This document shows positions 50,347-58,897 of a stretch of 64,000 nucleotides of DNA, one piece after another (position 1 is the first letter of the stretch; every line of letters starts with the position of its first letter). A program made the position numbers and the translations under genes. The notes below the pieces were generated by a model. That model saw only the letters and a list, made by a program, of their open reading frames with translations. It searched no databases and was not told where the DNA came from. The stretch spans positions 3,847,001 to 3,911,000 of the forward strand of contig NZ_CP045644.1 of assembly GCF_009498455.1 (NCBI RefSeq). Reading direction: 5' to 3'. The DNA is from Variovorax paradoxus. Its GTDB lineage: Bacteria > Pseudomonadota > Gammaproteobacteria > Burkholderiales > Burkholderiaceae_C.

Positions 50347-52527
50347 TCAGAAGCGGTACGTGGCGCTGGCGGTCAGGGTACGGCGCTGGCCGTAGAAGCA
50401 GTCGCCGCGCGCCAGGCAGGTGGTGATTTGCACCTTGTCGGTCAGGTTGGCCACGTTGAGCGCCAGGCGCAGCGGGCCGTTGTCCCACGCGAACATCGCG
50501 TCGAACAGCGTGACCGCGGGCACGGGGTTGTTGTCCATGCCGTCGTACGACTTGCCCATGTAGCGCACGCCGCCGCCGGCCGAGAAGCCGTGCAGGCCGC
50601 CGATCGAGAAGCGCTTGGTCACCCAGGCCGAGGCCGTGTGCCTGGGCACGCCCGAGATGCGCTTGCCCAGGTCGGAGCCGTTGCTCTTCGACACGCGCGC
50701 GTCGGTGTACGCGTATGACGTGGTCCAGTCCCAGTCGCGCGCGATGCTGCCCTTGTACTCGAGCTCCAGGCCCTTCACGTGCACTTCGCCGAGCTGCACG
50801 CTGTTGAGCGGGTTGGTCGGGTCGGTGGTCTTGCGGTTGGTGTCGCGCAGGTCGTACACGGCCGCCATGAACGAGGTGCGCTGGCCCGCGGGCTCCCACT
50901 TCACGCCGGCTTCCCACTGCTTGCCGCGCTGCGGCTTGAAAGGGTTGTTCGACGTGTCGACACCGCCCAGCGGCAGGAACGATTCGGCGTAACTCAGGTA
51001 CGGCGCCCAGCCGCCGTCGGCCAGGTAGACCAGGCCGGCGCGCTTGGTGGTGGCCTTGTCGTCGGCCGCCGCGGCGGGGCGGCCTTCGGTGTCGGTGGTG
51101 GCCTTGTCGTGGCGCAGGCCCAGCAGGCCGATCCAGCGGCCGTACTTGACCTGGTCCTGCACGTACAGGCCCGCCTGCTTCTGCACCACCTCGGGTGCGC
51201 GCGTGTAGCTGGTGGGTGCCGTGTAGTTGCCGTACACCGGCGCGTACACGTCGAGCGCGCCTGCACGGCCGCGGCCCGAGAGCTTGGAGGTGGTGTTGCG
51301 CTGGAAGTCGGCGCCCAGCAGCAACGTGTGCTCGACCTCGCCGGTCTTGAAGTGCGCTTCGGCCTGGTTGTCGAGCAGCAGCATCTTGCCGCCGTTGATG
51401 TCGCTGCTCAGGTCGCGCTCGATGGTGCGCTGGTCGGCGTTGAACACCGGGCGCGCCGGACGGCCCGTGAGGCGGTTGGCCGCGAAGCTGGTGTACGAGG
51501 TGTTGTACCAAACCTTGCTCTCGGTCGAGCGCAGATTCTGGCGCACCGTCCAGGTGTCGTTGATGCGGTGGCTGAACAGGTAGCCGAGTGAGGTGCTGCG
51601 CGTGTCGAAGCGGTCGAAGCCCGGTTCGCCGGTGAAGGTCGAGGTCGGGATGCGGCCATACAGCGAGGGCAGCAGCGTGCCCTGCCACGGGAAGAAGCCG
51701 ATCAGCGAGCCGCTCTTGTCCTTCTGGTACGACGCCTGCAGCGTGAGCGAGGTGTCGGCGTTCGGGCGCCAGGTGAGCGAGGGCGCGATCGCGATGCGGT
51801 CGTCCGACACGTGATCGACCTGCGTGCCGCTGTCGCGGTTCACGGCCACGAGGCGGTACATCCACTTGCTTTCGGGATCGAGCGAGCCGGTGAAATCGGC
51901 GGCGATCTGCTTGCGCGAGTGGCTGCCCAGCTGCAGCTGCACTTCGCGCTGCGTCTCGGCCTGCGGGCGCTTCGAGACGAGGTTCAGCACGCCGCCGACG
52001 CCGCCCTGGCCATAGAGCACCGACGAGGGGCCGCGCAGCAGCTCCACGCGTTCGAGCATGTACGGGTCGGGCTTGCTGCTGTTGTAGACGCCGTAGGTGC
52101 GTTGCATGCCGTCCAGGTACTGGACGGCGTCACCGCCGCGCACCTTGAACGAGTCGCCGCGGCTGTCGAAGTAGCTCGACACCACGCCGGCCGTGTAGTT
52201 GGTGGTCTCGCGCAGCGTGAGTGCGCCCTGCGCTTCCATCTGGTCGCGCGTGACGACCGAGATGGCCTGCGGCGTTTCGATGAGCGGCGTGTCGGTCTTG
52301 GTGGCGGTGCTGCCGCGCCGCGCGACGAAGCCCGTCACGGGGCCGGTGGCGGTCTCGCCCGCGTCGCCCGAGACGGTGACGGTGGGCAGGGCTTGCCGTG
52401 TTTCGGTCGCGGCGGCTTCTTGCGCGTGGGCGTGGGCGCTGGCGGCGAGTGCCACGGCGGTGGCCGCGAACGCGGCATAGCCGCGCCGTGTGCGCGGCGT
52501 TCCGGGGCGATGGTTCTTGAATGTCAT
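50347..52527 (-). CDS. TonB-dependent siderophore receptor
   Basis: 726 residues with a signal peptide (AAFAATAVALAASAHAHAQ), plug domain (TPQAISVVTRDQMEAQG, SFKVRGGDAVQYLDGMQR, VELLRGPSSVLYGQGGVGG) and a 22-strand outer membrane barrel ending in the aromatic RTLTASATYRF. It imports a ferric siderophore, of the ferrichrome/ferrioxamine (FhuA/FpvA-like) class. A CxxxxC pair (CLARGDC) near the end matches the disulfide seen in such receptors. No FecR/FecI pair is adjacent and no extra N-terminal signalling domain is evident. Single gene. Confidence 0.92.
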   Translation of the reverse strand: MTFKNHRPGTPRTRRGYAAFAATAVALAASAHAHAQEAAATETRQALPTVTVSGDAGETATGPVTGFVARRGSTATKTDTPLIETPQAISVVTRDQMEAQGALTLRETTNYTAGVVSSYFDSRGDSFKVRGGDAVQYLDGMQRTYGVYNSSKPDPYMLERVELLRGPSSVLYGQGGVGGVLNLVSKRPQAETQREVQLQLGSHSRKQIAADFTGSLDPESKWMYRLVAVNRDSGTQVDHVSDDRIAIAPSLTWRPNADTSLTLQASYQKDKSGSLIGFFPWQGTLLPSLYGRIPTSTFTGEPGFDRFDTRSTSLGYLFSHRINDTWTVRQNLRSTESKVWYNTSYTSFAANRLTGRPARPVFNADQRTIERDLSSDINGGKMLLLDNQAEAHFKTGEVEHTLLLGADFQRNTTSKLSGRGRAGALDVYAPVYGNYTAPTSYTRAPEVVQKQAGLYVQDQVKYGRWIGLLGLRHDKATTDTEGRPAAAADDKATTKRAGLVYLADGGWAPYLSYAESFLPLGGVDTSNNPFKPQRGKQWEAGVKWEPAGQRTSFMAAVYDLRDTNRKTTDPTNPLNSVQLGEVHVKGLELEYKGSIARDWDWTTSYAYTDARVSKSNGSDLGKRISGVPRHTASAWVTKRFSIGGLHGFSAGGGVRYMGKSYDGMDNNPVPAVTLFDAMFAWDNGPLRLALNVANLTDKVQITTCLARGDCFYGQRRTLTASATYRF

Positions 52528-52660
52528 GTGCAGCTTCTCCTGTGTCCTGCGTCGGATGTGTCTAGGGCGGGCGAGTGGCTGCGGCGGGCGATCGGGCGCG
52601 CCATGGCTTCTCCGGTGCGATCAGAAAAACGAAACGAACGAACGCGTGCGTGCCGTGGCA

Positions 52661-52784
52661 CTTTCCGAAAGGAAAGCGCACCGGCTGGTGTTGTGTGTCT
52701 ACGGCGTCGTGGGGGCAGTGGCCGGGTGCGACGACACGGTGGTGTCGTCGCTCGGGCTGCTGCGTCTTCGTTCCTTCGAAGACG
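52661..52784. promoter_or_regulatory. Three successive hairpins upstream of the siderophore receptor gene
   Basis: The 318-bp gap 52528-52845 has no gene. It holds CTTTCC-GAAA-GGAAAG (52661-52676), a perfect 10-bp stem GCGACGACAC-GGTG-GTGTCGTCGC (52728-52751) and CGTCTTCG-TTCCTT-CGAAGACG (52763-52784). They could form a structured leader of the receptor mRNA or be protein sites; I recognise no riboswitch class and no classical Fur box. Confidence 0.45.
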
Positions 52785-52833
52785 GCTGGCGGGCTCGCGG
52801 CGGGCGCGGGCGGCTGGCTGAGGCGGGCGATTA

Positions 52834-52854
52834 TAAAAGGCCGCGTCAGCGGCC
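52834..52854 (-). terminator. Terminator overlapping the glycosylase stop codon
   Basis: On the minus strand GGCCGC-TGAC-GCGGCC is followed by TTTTATAA. The loop contains the TGA stop of the upstream gene, an unusually tight arrangement. Confidence 0.7.
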
Positions 52855-53940
52855 GGCGAGGAACTGCGTCATGCGGTGCAGTTCTTCGTCGAGGCCGGAG
52901 CGAAAAGCCGCGCCGTGCGGCTTCTTCGCGTCGGCGTAGCCGAAGGCCGGCTGCAACCGGCCTTCCGGCGCGCTCACGTTGGCCCAGCCGATCACGCGGT
53001 CGTGCCACAGCATCGGCAGCGCGTAGTAGCCGAACTGCCGTTTCGGCGCCGGCGTGTAGGCCTCGAACTTGTACGTCCAGCCCCACAGCAACTCGAAGCG
53101 GCGGCGGTCCCACACCACCGGGTCGAAGGGCGCGAGCAGACGCACCGCGTCGTCGGGTGCATGGCGGCGCGAGGCGGGGTTCTCGTCGGCGGGCCAGTAC
53201 CAGGTGGTGCCGTCGATGCGACAGCTCGCGAGTTCTTCGCGTGCCAGGCGCAGCGCCGCCTGCGTCTGCGCAGAAAGATGCGGCGCGCCGTAGCCGAGCA
53301 GGCGCACGAGGTAGGTGAGGCTGGCCGCGGGCAGCGGCGCGTACTTGCGCACCACCAGTTCGATGAGCGCCGCCGCACGCTGCGCGCGCCCGGCGGGGCT
53401 GTCGTCGGTGGGCACGTGCGTCACGGCTTCGTAGACGCGCGTGCCGCTGTCGCGTCGCACCACGCGCAGCATGCCGCGGTAATGCATGCCGTCGAGCAGG
53501 TGCGTGGTCGCATTGCTGGAGCCGCCCCAGTAGTTCTGGATGCGGCCGTGCGCAAAGTGCTGCTCGACCTGGCGCGGATGCACCGGCCCGTGCTCGCGCA
53601 CATAGGCCAGCACGTCGGCGGCCTTGCGGCGCGTGGCGGCGTCCCAGGCCTGCTTGGCTTCGCGCGGATGCATCAGCGCGAGGTGCTCGCGCGGCAGGAA
53701 GCCGTAGTTGACGAGGCAGTCTTCCTCGATCGCAAGCCGCGCGTAGCGGCTTTCGAGATCGCCTGCGCGGTAGTCCTTCACGCGGTGGCGCAGCGTGAGG
53801 TCTTGCGCACGCGCGGGCGCACGGATCGGGTCGGCCTGCACGAAGCCGAGCTTGCGGATCGCGGCGGGGAGCGTCGTGGGCGTGAAGAGGGTGCGCGCGA
53901 CGGCGTAGCGGCGCAGGTCGTCGAGGGTCGGGTCAGCCAT
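52846..53940 (-). CDS. YcaQ/AlkX-family DNA glycosylase (HTH_42 winged-helix protein)
   Basis: 364 residues. Family members unhook interstrand crosslinks and excise bulky alkylated bases. The catalytic QxD motif is seen in GFVQADPIRAPARAQD (Gln35, Asp37), followed by LTLRHRVKDYRAGDLE; winged helices and the C-terminal DPVVWDRRRFELLWGWTYKFEAYTP segment complete the family pattern. It could protect against an alkylating natural product. Monocistronic, ending at its own terminator. Confidence 0.9.
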   Translation of the reverse strand: MADPTLDDLRRYAVARTLFTPTTLPAAIRKLGFVQADPIRAPARAQDLTLRHRVKDYRAGDLESRYARLAIEEDCLVNYGFLPREHLALMHPREAKQAWDAATRRKAADVLAYVREHGPVHPRQVEQHFAHGRIQNYWGGSSNATTHLLDGMHYRGMLRVVRRDSGTRVYEAVTHVPTDDSPAGRAQRAAALIELVVRKYAPLPAASLTYLVRLLGYGAPHLSAQTQAALRLAREELASCRIDGTTWYWPADENPASRRHAPDDAVRLLAPFDPVVWDRRRFELLWGWTYKFEAYTPAPKRQFGYYALPMLWHDRVIGWANVSAPEGRLQPAFGYADAKKPHGAAFRSGLDEELHRMTQFLAGR

Positions 53941-53989
53941 GGGCGGATTGCAGCACAGGTCGCCGGTTTTCGCTTCGTGGCGAGTTGCA

Positions 53990-54164
53990 GTTCAGGGCGT
54001 CGCTCCCGCCGACGAGGTACCTTGCTCCGCGAATGTCCCCCGGCCTGCGGCCTCCTCCTTGATTTCGCTGCGCAAGGCACCTCATCGACGTGAGCGGGTT
54101 CAGCGCGGTGGTTGTTCGGCTGGCACAACGACAGCGCCCAGTGGCCTGGGCACGCGCCCTGAAC
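53990..54164. repeat. MITE-like interspersed repeat, short copy
   Basis: 175 bp bounded by GTTCAGGGCG and CGCCCTGAAC. Its left part (CTCCGCGAATGTCCCCCGG... to CGCTGCG, 54025-54072) and the segment GGCACAACGACAGCGCCCAGT match the copy at 38164-38426 closely, but it lacks that copy's inverted second arm. It ends eight bases before the stop of the sugar-phosphate isomerase gene (which comes from the other side). No coding potential, no target-site duplication seen. Confidence 0.8.
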
Positions 54165-54172
54165 AGCCGCGC

Positions 54173-55051
54173 TCAGACCGCCGTCTTGTGCCGCTCGATG
54201 CAAACGTCGAGCGTCTCCGCCCCAGGCCGTTGCCACCAGTCCAGATTCGAAAAAATCTCGACCTCGCTGAACCCGGCAAAGCCCGCGTCCTCGACCCAGC
54301 CGCGGATCTTCTTGAGCTCGACCACGCCGTCGCCCATCATTCCGCGATCGGAAAGCAGGTCGCGCGTCGGCGTGAGCCAGTCGCAGACGTGGTACGCCAG
54401 CAGCCGCTCGCGGCCGGCGCGGGCGATCTGTTGCTGCAGCTTCGGGTCCCACCAGACGTGATAGATGTCGAGCGCCACGCCGAGCATGCCGGTCTTGCCC
54501 GCGTCGAGTTCGTCGCACAGGTCGAGCGCGTGTTCGAGCGTGTTGATGCAGGCGCGGTCGGCGGCCTGCATCGGGTGCAGGGGCTCGATGGCCAGCGGCA
54601 TGCCGACTTCGCGGGCGTATTCGAGCGATGCGGCGATGCCGTCGCGCACCTCGCTGCGTGCGCGGGCGATGTCGGTGTACGCGGCCTTGCCGTCGAGCGC
54701 GCCGGGCAGGGCGCCGACGACGAGCACGAGGCAGGGCGCGTCGAGCGTCTTGGCTTCGTCGATGGCGCGGCGGTTGTCGTCGAGCGCGGCCTTCAGGCCC
54801 GCCGCATTGGGCGCCGGGAAGAACCCGCCGCGGCAGTAGCCCGAGAGGCCGATGCCATGCGCCTTCAGCTGCTTCGCCACCTTGTCGAGCCCGACGGCCG
54901 CGACCTGGTCGCGCCACGGGCTGATGGCGCGGATGCCGCGCTCGGCGCACTGGTCGATGAGGCGGTCGAGCGACACCTCGGCGCCCGACTGTTTGCGAAT
55001 GGTGGCCGTGTTGATCGACAGCCAGTCGTGGTTCTGCGAGAAATCGCGCAT
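54173..55051 (-). CDS. Sugar phosphate isomerase/epimerase-like TIM-barrel protein
   Basis: 292 residues of the AP-endonuclease-2/xylose-isomerase-like TIM barrel. It has GLSGYCRGGFFP, CLVLVVGALPGALDGK and the metal-site segments AIEPLHPMQAADRA, GVALDIYHVWWDP and FSEVEIFSNLDWW, typical of hydroxypyruvate- or inosose-isomerase relatives. Last gene of the eight-gene operon, eight bases after the DUF993 gene. Probably isomerises or dehydrates the oxidised sugar (inference). Confidence 0.88.
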   Translation of the reverse strand: MRDFSQNHDWLSINTATIRKQSGAEVSLDRLIDQCAERGIRAISPWRDQVAAVGLDKVAKQLKAHGIGLSGYCRGGFFPAPNAAGLKAALDDNRRAIDEAKTLDAPCLVLVVGALPGALDGKAAYTDIARARSEVRDGIAASLEYAREVGMPLAIEPLHPMQAADRACINTLEHALDLCDELDAGKTGMLGVALDIYHVWWDPKLQQQIARAGRERLLAYHVCDWLTPTRDLLSDRGMMGDGVVELKKIRGWVEDAGFAGFSEVEIFSNLDWWQRPGAETLDVCIERHKTAV

Positions 55052-55059
55052 GAGGTCGC

Positions 55060-56247
55060 TCAGCCTTCCACGCCGTGCAAAGCCAGCAAGGTCTTCATGC
55101 GTCGCACCGCAAGCTCGGGCTGCTCCAGCAGGTTGGCCGCATCCGCGAGACGGAACAGCTCGGCGAAGTGCTGCAGCGAACGCGTGCTCTGCTGGCCACC
55201 CACCATCGTGAAGTGCGTCTGGTGGCCGTTGAGCCAGGCCATGAATACCACGCCCGTCTTGTAGAAGCGCGTGGGCGCCGCGAAGATGTGGCGCGACAGC
55301 GGCACCGTGGGGCCGAGGATCGCGTGGAACTTCTCGGTGTTGCCTTGTGCCAGTGCGCCGAGCGCGGCACTCGCGGCGGGCGCGATGGCGTCGAAGATGC
55401 CGAGCAGCGCATCGCTCTTGCCGTGCATCGGCTCGTCGCCGAAACCATCACCGGCAATCAGCTCGGCGTAGTTGAAGTCGTCGCCCGTGTACATGCGCAC
55501 GCCCTTCGGCAGGCGGCGGCGCATGGCGATTTCCTTGTCCTTGTCGAGCAGCGAGATCTTGATGCCGTCGACCTTCTCCGGGTGCGCTGCGATGATGCCG
55601 ACGGCGGTGTCCATCGCCGCATCGACATCCTTCGTGCCCCAATAGCCGGCGAGCGCCGGGTCGAACATGTCGCCAAGCCAGTGCAGCACGACGGGTTGCT
55701 TGGCCTGGCTGAGGATGCGGTCGTAAACGCGCTCGTAATCGGCAGGGCTCTTCGCGACGCGGGCCAGCGCGCGGCTGGCCATCACGATCAGCTTGCCGCC
55801 GAGCGCTTCGATGGCGGCCATCTGTTCTTCATAGCCACGGATCACGTCGTCGACGCTCTTCACGTCGTCGATGTTCAGGTGGTCGGTGCCGCAGCCCGAA
55901 GCGACGAGTGCACCGGGCACATCTTTCGCGGCGTCGAGCGAGCGGCGGATCAGTTCGAGCGAGGTGGGCCAATCGAGGCCCATGCCGCGCTGCGCGGTGT
56001 CCATCGCCTCGGCCACGCCCAGGCCCAGCGAGAACAAATGGCGGCGGTAGGCGATGGTGGTGTCCCAGTCGACCGCGGCCTGCAGCCACGGATCGACGGC
56101 CGCGAGCGGATCGGCCACGACGTGCGCGGCCGAGTAGGCGATGCGGTTGAACTTGACGCCCGCTTCGGGCTTCACCGGCGCGGTGCCGCGCAGGGCGTAG
56201 GGCGCGAGCGATCCGCTCGCGGTGGGGAGGGTCAGCGACAGTGCCAT
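55060..56247 (-). CDS. DUF993-family protein, dihydrodipicolinate-synthase-like
   Basis: 395 residues. NAL/DHDPS-type barrel elements are recognisable (GALVASGCGTDHLN, VVLHWLGDMFDPALAGYWG, VDGIKISLLDKDKE with the likely Schiff-base Lys in GIKIS). DUF993 proteins have no established reaction; their fold suggests an aldolase or lyase on a keto-sugar acid. They often neighbour Gfo/Idh/MocA dehydrogenases and isomerases, as here. Confidence 0.88.
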   Translation of the reverse strand: MALSLTLPTASGSLAPYALRGTAPVKPEAGVKFNRIAYSAAHVVADPLAAVDPWLQAAVDWDTTIAYRRHLFSLGLGVAEAMDTAQRGMGLDWPTSLELIRRSLDAAKDVPGALVASGCGTDHLNIDDVKSVDDVIRGYEEQMAAIEALGGKLIVMASRALARVAKSPADYERVYDRILSQAKQPVVLHWLGDMFDPALAGYWGTKDVDAAMDTAVGIIAAHPEKVDGIKISLLDKDKEIAMRRRLPKGVRMYTGDDFNYAELIAGDGFGDEPMHGKSDALLGIFDAIAPAASAALGALAQGNTEKFHAILGPTVPLSRHIFAAPTRFYKTGVVFMAWLNGHQTHFTMVGGQQSTRSLQHFAELFRLADAANLLEQPELAVRRMKTLLALHGVEG

Positions 56248-56260
56248 GGCAGCTTCTTCT

Positions 56261-57424
56261 TCAGACCTTCAGCGCGGGCACGTCGACCCAGCGGCGGTCT
56301 TGCCACGACTCGAGTGCGGCCTCGACCAGCTGCACGCCCTTGGCGCCTTCGGGCAGCGTCCACTTGTAGGGCTCGTTCTCGACCACGTGGCGAATGAAGT
56401 GTTCCCACTGGATCTTGAAGCCGTTGTCGTAGACCTGCGAATCCGGAATCTCCTGCCACTGGTCGAAGAAATTCATCATCTGCTTCTCGTCGGGGTTCCA
56501 CACCGGACGCGGCGTGGCGACGCGCGACTGGGCGCGGCAGCTCGACAGACCGGCCACGGCCGAGCCGTCGGTGCCGTCGACGTGGAAGGTCACGAGGTCG
56601 TCGCGGCGCACGCGCGTGGCCCAGCTCATGTTGATCTGCGCGATCACCGGCTCGCCGTTGTGGCCCGTGAGTTCGCAGGTGGCGTAGGCCGCGTCGTCGG
56701 CAGTGGCTTCGTACGGCTGGCCGGCTTCGTCCCAGCGCTTGGGGATGTGCGTCGCACCGATGCACGAGACCGACTTCACCTCGCCGAACAGGTTGTCCAG
56801 CACGTAGCGCCAGTGGCACATCATGTCCAGGATCATGCCGCCGCCGTCTTCCTTGCGGTAGTTCCAGCTCGGGCGCTGAATGGGCTGCAGGTCGCCCTCG
56901 AACACCCAGTAGCCGAACTCCAGGCGCACGCTGAGCATGCGGCCGAAGAAGCCGGCGCGGCGCAGCATGTCGAGTTTGCGCAGACCCGGCAGGAACAGCT
57001 TGTCCTGCACCGCGCCGTGTTTCAGGCCCGAGCCTTCGGCGAGGCGCGCGATCTCGACGGCTTCGTTCAGGTTGGTCGCGATCGGCTTCTCGCAGTAGAC
57101 GTGCTTGCCGGCGCGGATGGCCTTGGCCAGCAGCGTGGGGCGCATCTGCGTGGTGCCGGCGTCGAAGAAGATGGTGTCGTCCTTGTTCTCCAGCGCCTTG
57201 TCGAGGTCGGTGCCCCAGCGTGCGATGTTGTGGGTCTTGGCGAGCGCTTCCATCTTCTCGGCGTTGCGGCCGATGAGGATCGGGTCGGGCATGACCTTGT
57301 CGCCGTTCGACAGCGTGACGCCGCCTTGCGCGCGGATCGCGCAGATGGAACGGATCAGATGCTGGTTCATGCCCATGCGGCCGGTGACGCCGTGCATGAT
57401 GATTCCGAGACGTTGGGTGGCCAT
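56261..57424 (-). CDS. Gfo/Idh/MocA-family NAD(P)-dependent oxidoreductase
   Basis: 387 residues. Rossmann start RLGIIMHGVTGRMGMNQHL, the family EKP motif in GKHVYCEKPIATNLNEA, and a C-terminal substrate domain with GGGMILDMMCHWRYVLDNLFGEV, where the His takes part in catalysis. GRMGMN is a slightly unusual nucleotide loop. It oxidises a sugar, cyclitol or glycoside. GGAAGAAAACG precedes the ATG. Thirteen bases before the DUF993 gene. Confidence 0.92.
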   Translation of the reverse strand: MATQRLGIIMHGVTGRMGMNQHLIRSICAIRAQGGVTLSNGDKVMPDPILIGRNAEKMEALAKTHNIARWGTDLDKALENKDDTIFFDAGTTQMRPTLLAKAIRAGKHVYCEKPIATNLNEAVEIARLAEGSGLKHGAVQDKLFLPGLRKLDMLRRAGFFGRMLSVRLEFGYWVFEGDLQPIQRPSWNYRKEDGGGMILDMMCHWRYVLDNLFGEVKSVSCIGATHIPKRWDEAGQPYEATADDAAYATCELTGHNGEPVIAQINMSWATRVRRDDLVTFHVDGTDGSAVAGLSSCRAQSRVATPRPVWNPDEKQMMNFFDQWQEIPDSQVYDNGFKIQWEHFIRHVVENEPYKWTLPEGAKGVQLVEAALESWQDRRWVDVPALKV

Positions 57425-57456
57425 CGTTTTCTTCCTTGGGATGCGAGAGGGGTGCT

Positions 57457-58890
57457 TCAGTAGACGGAACGCATGGCGTCCCACGAGATGCCGGCGCCGG
57501 GTTTGCCGGTGGCAAAGCCGGGCGCGGTGGCGAGCGAGGACAGGGACAACTGTCCGTCGCGGAGGGCGAGGCGCGTGGCGCCGTCGCTGGTTTCGTAGAG
57601 GCCGGGGTGCAGCTGCAGCAGCGCCTGCTGCTCGGCCTCGGGCACGGCGGCGAGGCCGTTGACGTAGTGGTGGCCGTTGCGCTCGACGTGCGACAGGCCG
57701 AGCCAGCCGACGAGCGCGAGGTCTTGCTGCACGCCGATGCCGGCCTGCATGGTCAGGTCTTCGCCGGAGAGAAAGTAGCGCGGCTTGTCTTCTGCCGCGT
57801 TCCAGTACGCGCAGCGCGCCGCGTTGACCACCGACTTGTAGAAGCCCTTGCAGCTCTTGCTCGACACGCCGGTGTAGCCGAGCGCACGGGCTTGCACGAA
57901 GGCATCGAGCGTGCCATCGGATTCATCGACGAGCAGCGGAATGCGCTTGCCGAGCGCCGACACGCTGCGCTCCAAGGCGGCATCGCGGCGGATCGGCTGC
58001 TCGACGAAGACGGTCTTCTGCGCGAGCTTCCACAGCACGGGCGTCGAGAGCATGCGGTCGAGGAAGACGGCGAAGTCGTCGGCATCGGCGTACTGCTCGT
58101 TGCCATCGAGCGTCACGAGCTGCGCGTGGCCGTCGATCACGCGGGCGATGCGCTGGAGCCGGTCGATGTCCTGCGCGGTGTTGCCGCAGAGCTTGAGCTT
58201 GAAGTGCGTGAGGCCGTAGCGCTTCACCGCCGCGGCGAGCGTGGTGGGCAGGCCGTCTGTCGGTGCGTCGGGCAGCGCGTCGCTGTCGTCGATCGCATCG
58301 GCCAGGCCGACGGTGTGGCGTGCCGCGATGCTGGTGCGCGGCGATTGGCGGGCGAGGAAGGCGGGCATGTCGAAGCCCGCGAGATCGTCGGCGAGGCCGC
58401 TGCCAGCGATGTCGATGCCGCAGAGGTTGGCGCTCATGGCCGTTGCAAAGCTGGTGCCGGTGTGCAGGCACAGCGCGTCCATCACGGCGCGGTCGATCAG
58501 CGCGGGGCCGTAGCTGGCGACCAGCGCCTGCAGTCCCTTGGCCTTCGCGCGGGCTTGCAGCGCAGCGTAGTTCGAGGCGAAGTGCGTCCACGCGGTCTGC
58601 GCATCGTCTTCGCCGACGTACGCGTCCCGCGCATCGCGCAGCGCAAAGCGCAGCTGCTCGAAGTTCTGTTCGTTGGTGAGTGCGGGGTTCTTGTCGAACC
58701 ACTTGGGCACCATCATCTCGGCCGCGCAGCCCTCGGCCGTGCCGCCGTTCTCGAAGCGGATACGAGCCCGCACGTAGACCTGCGGGCAGGCGGTGACGGT
58801 GGCCGCGCCGAAACGGAACGGCAGGCGCAGGGCCACGTCGCGCTCGGCGAAGCGGATCTCTTCGATGTGGAAACGGGGCGCGTCGGTCAT
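57457..58890 (-). CDS. Enolase-superfamily (mandelate racemase-like) enzyme
   Basis: 477 residues, long for this superfamily (usually 350-430). An N-terminal capping domain (RDVALRLPFRFGAATVT) precedes a barrel with THFKLKLCGN (candidate general base KxK), LVTLDGNEQY (metal Asp), VFVEQPIRRD (Glu) and LLVDESDGTLD (Asp/Glu). The last 110 residues are an extension of unknown use. It probably dehydrates or epimerises an acid sugar; the exact reaction cannot be called. Part of the catabolic operon. Confidence 0.83.
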   Translation of the reverse strand: MTDAPRFHIEEIRFAERDVALRLPFRFGAATVTACPQVYVRARIRFENGGTAEGCAAEMMVPKWFDKNPALTNEQNFEQLRFALRDARDAYVGEDDAQTAWTHFASNYAALQARAKAKGLQALVASYGPALIDRAVMDALCLHTGTSFATAMSANLCGIDIAGSGLADDLAGFDMPAFLARQSPRTSIAARHTVGLADAIDDSDALPDAPTDGLPTTLAAAVKRYGLTHFKLKLCGNTAQDIDRLQRIARVIDGHAQLVTLDGNEQYADADDFAVFLDRMLSTPVLWKLAQKTVFVEQPIRRDAALERSVSALGKRIPLLVDESDGTLDAFVQARALGYTGVSSKSCKGFYKSVVNAARCAYWNAAEDKPRYFLSGEDLTMQAGIGVQQDLALVGWLGLSHVERNGHHYVNGLAAVPEAEQQALLQLHPGLYETSDGATRLALRDGQLSLSSLATAPGFATGKPGAGISWDAMRSVY

Positions 58891-58897
58891 GGCCGCT

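Noticed and set aside
52830..52835. TATAAT on the minus strand as a -10 box for the siderophore receptor
   Set aside because: It is the T-rich tail of the glycosylase terminator hairpin, and no -35 element lies at a suitable distance.
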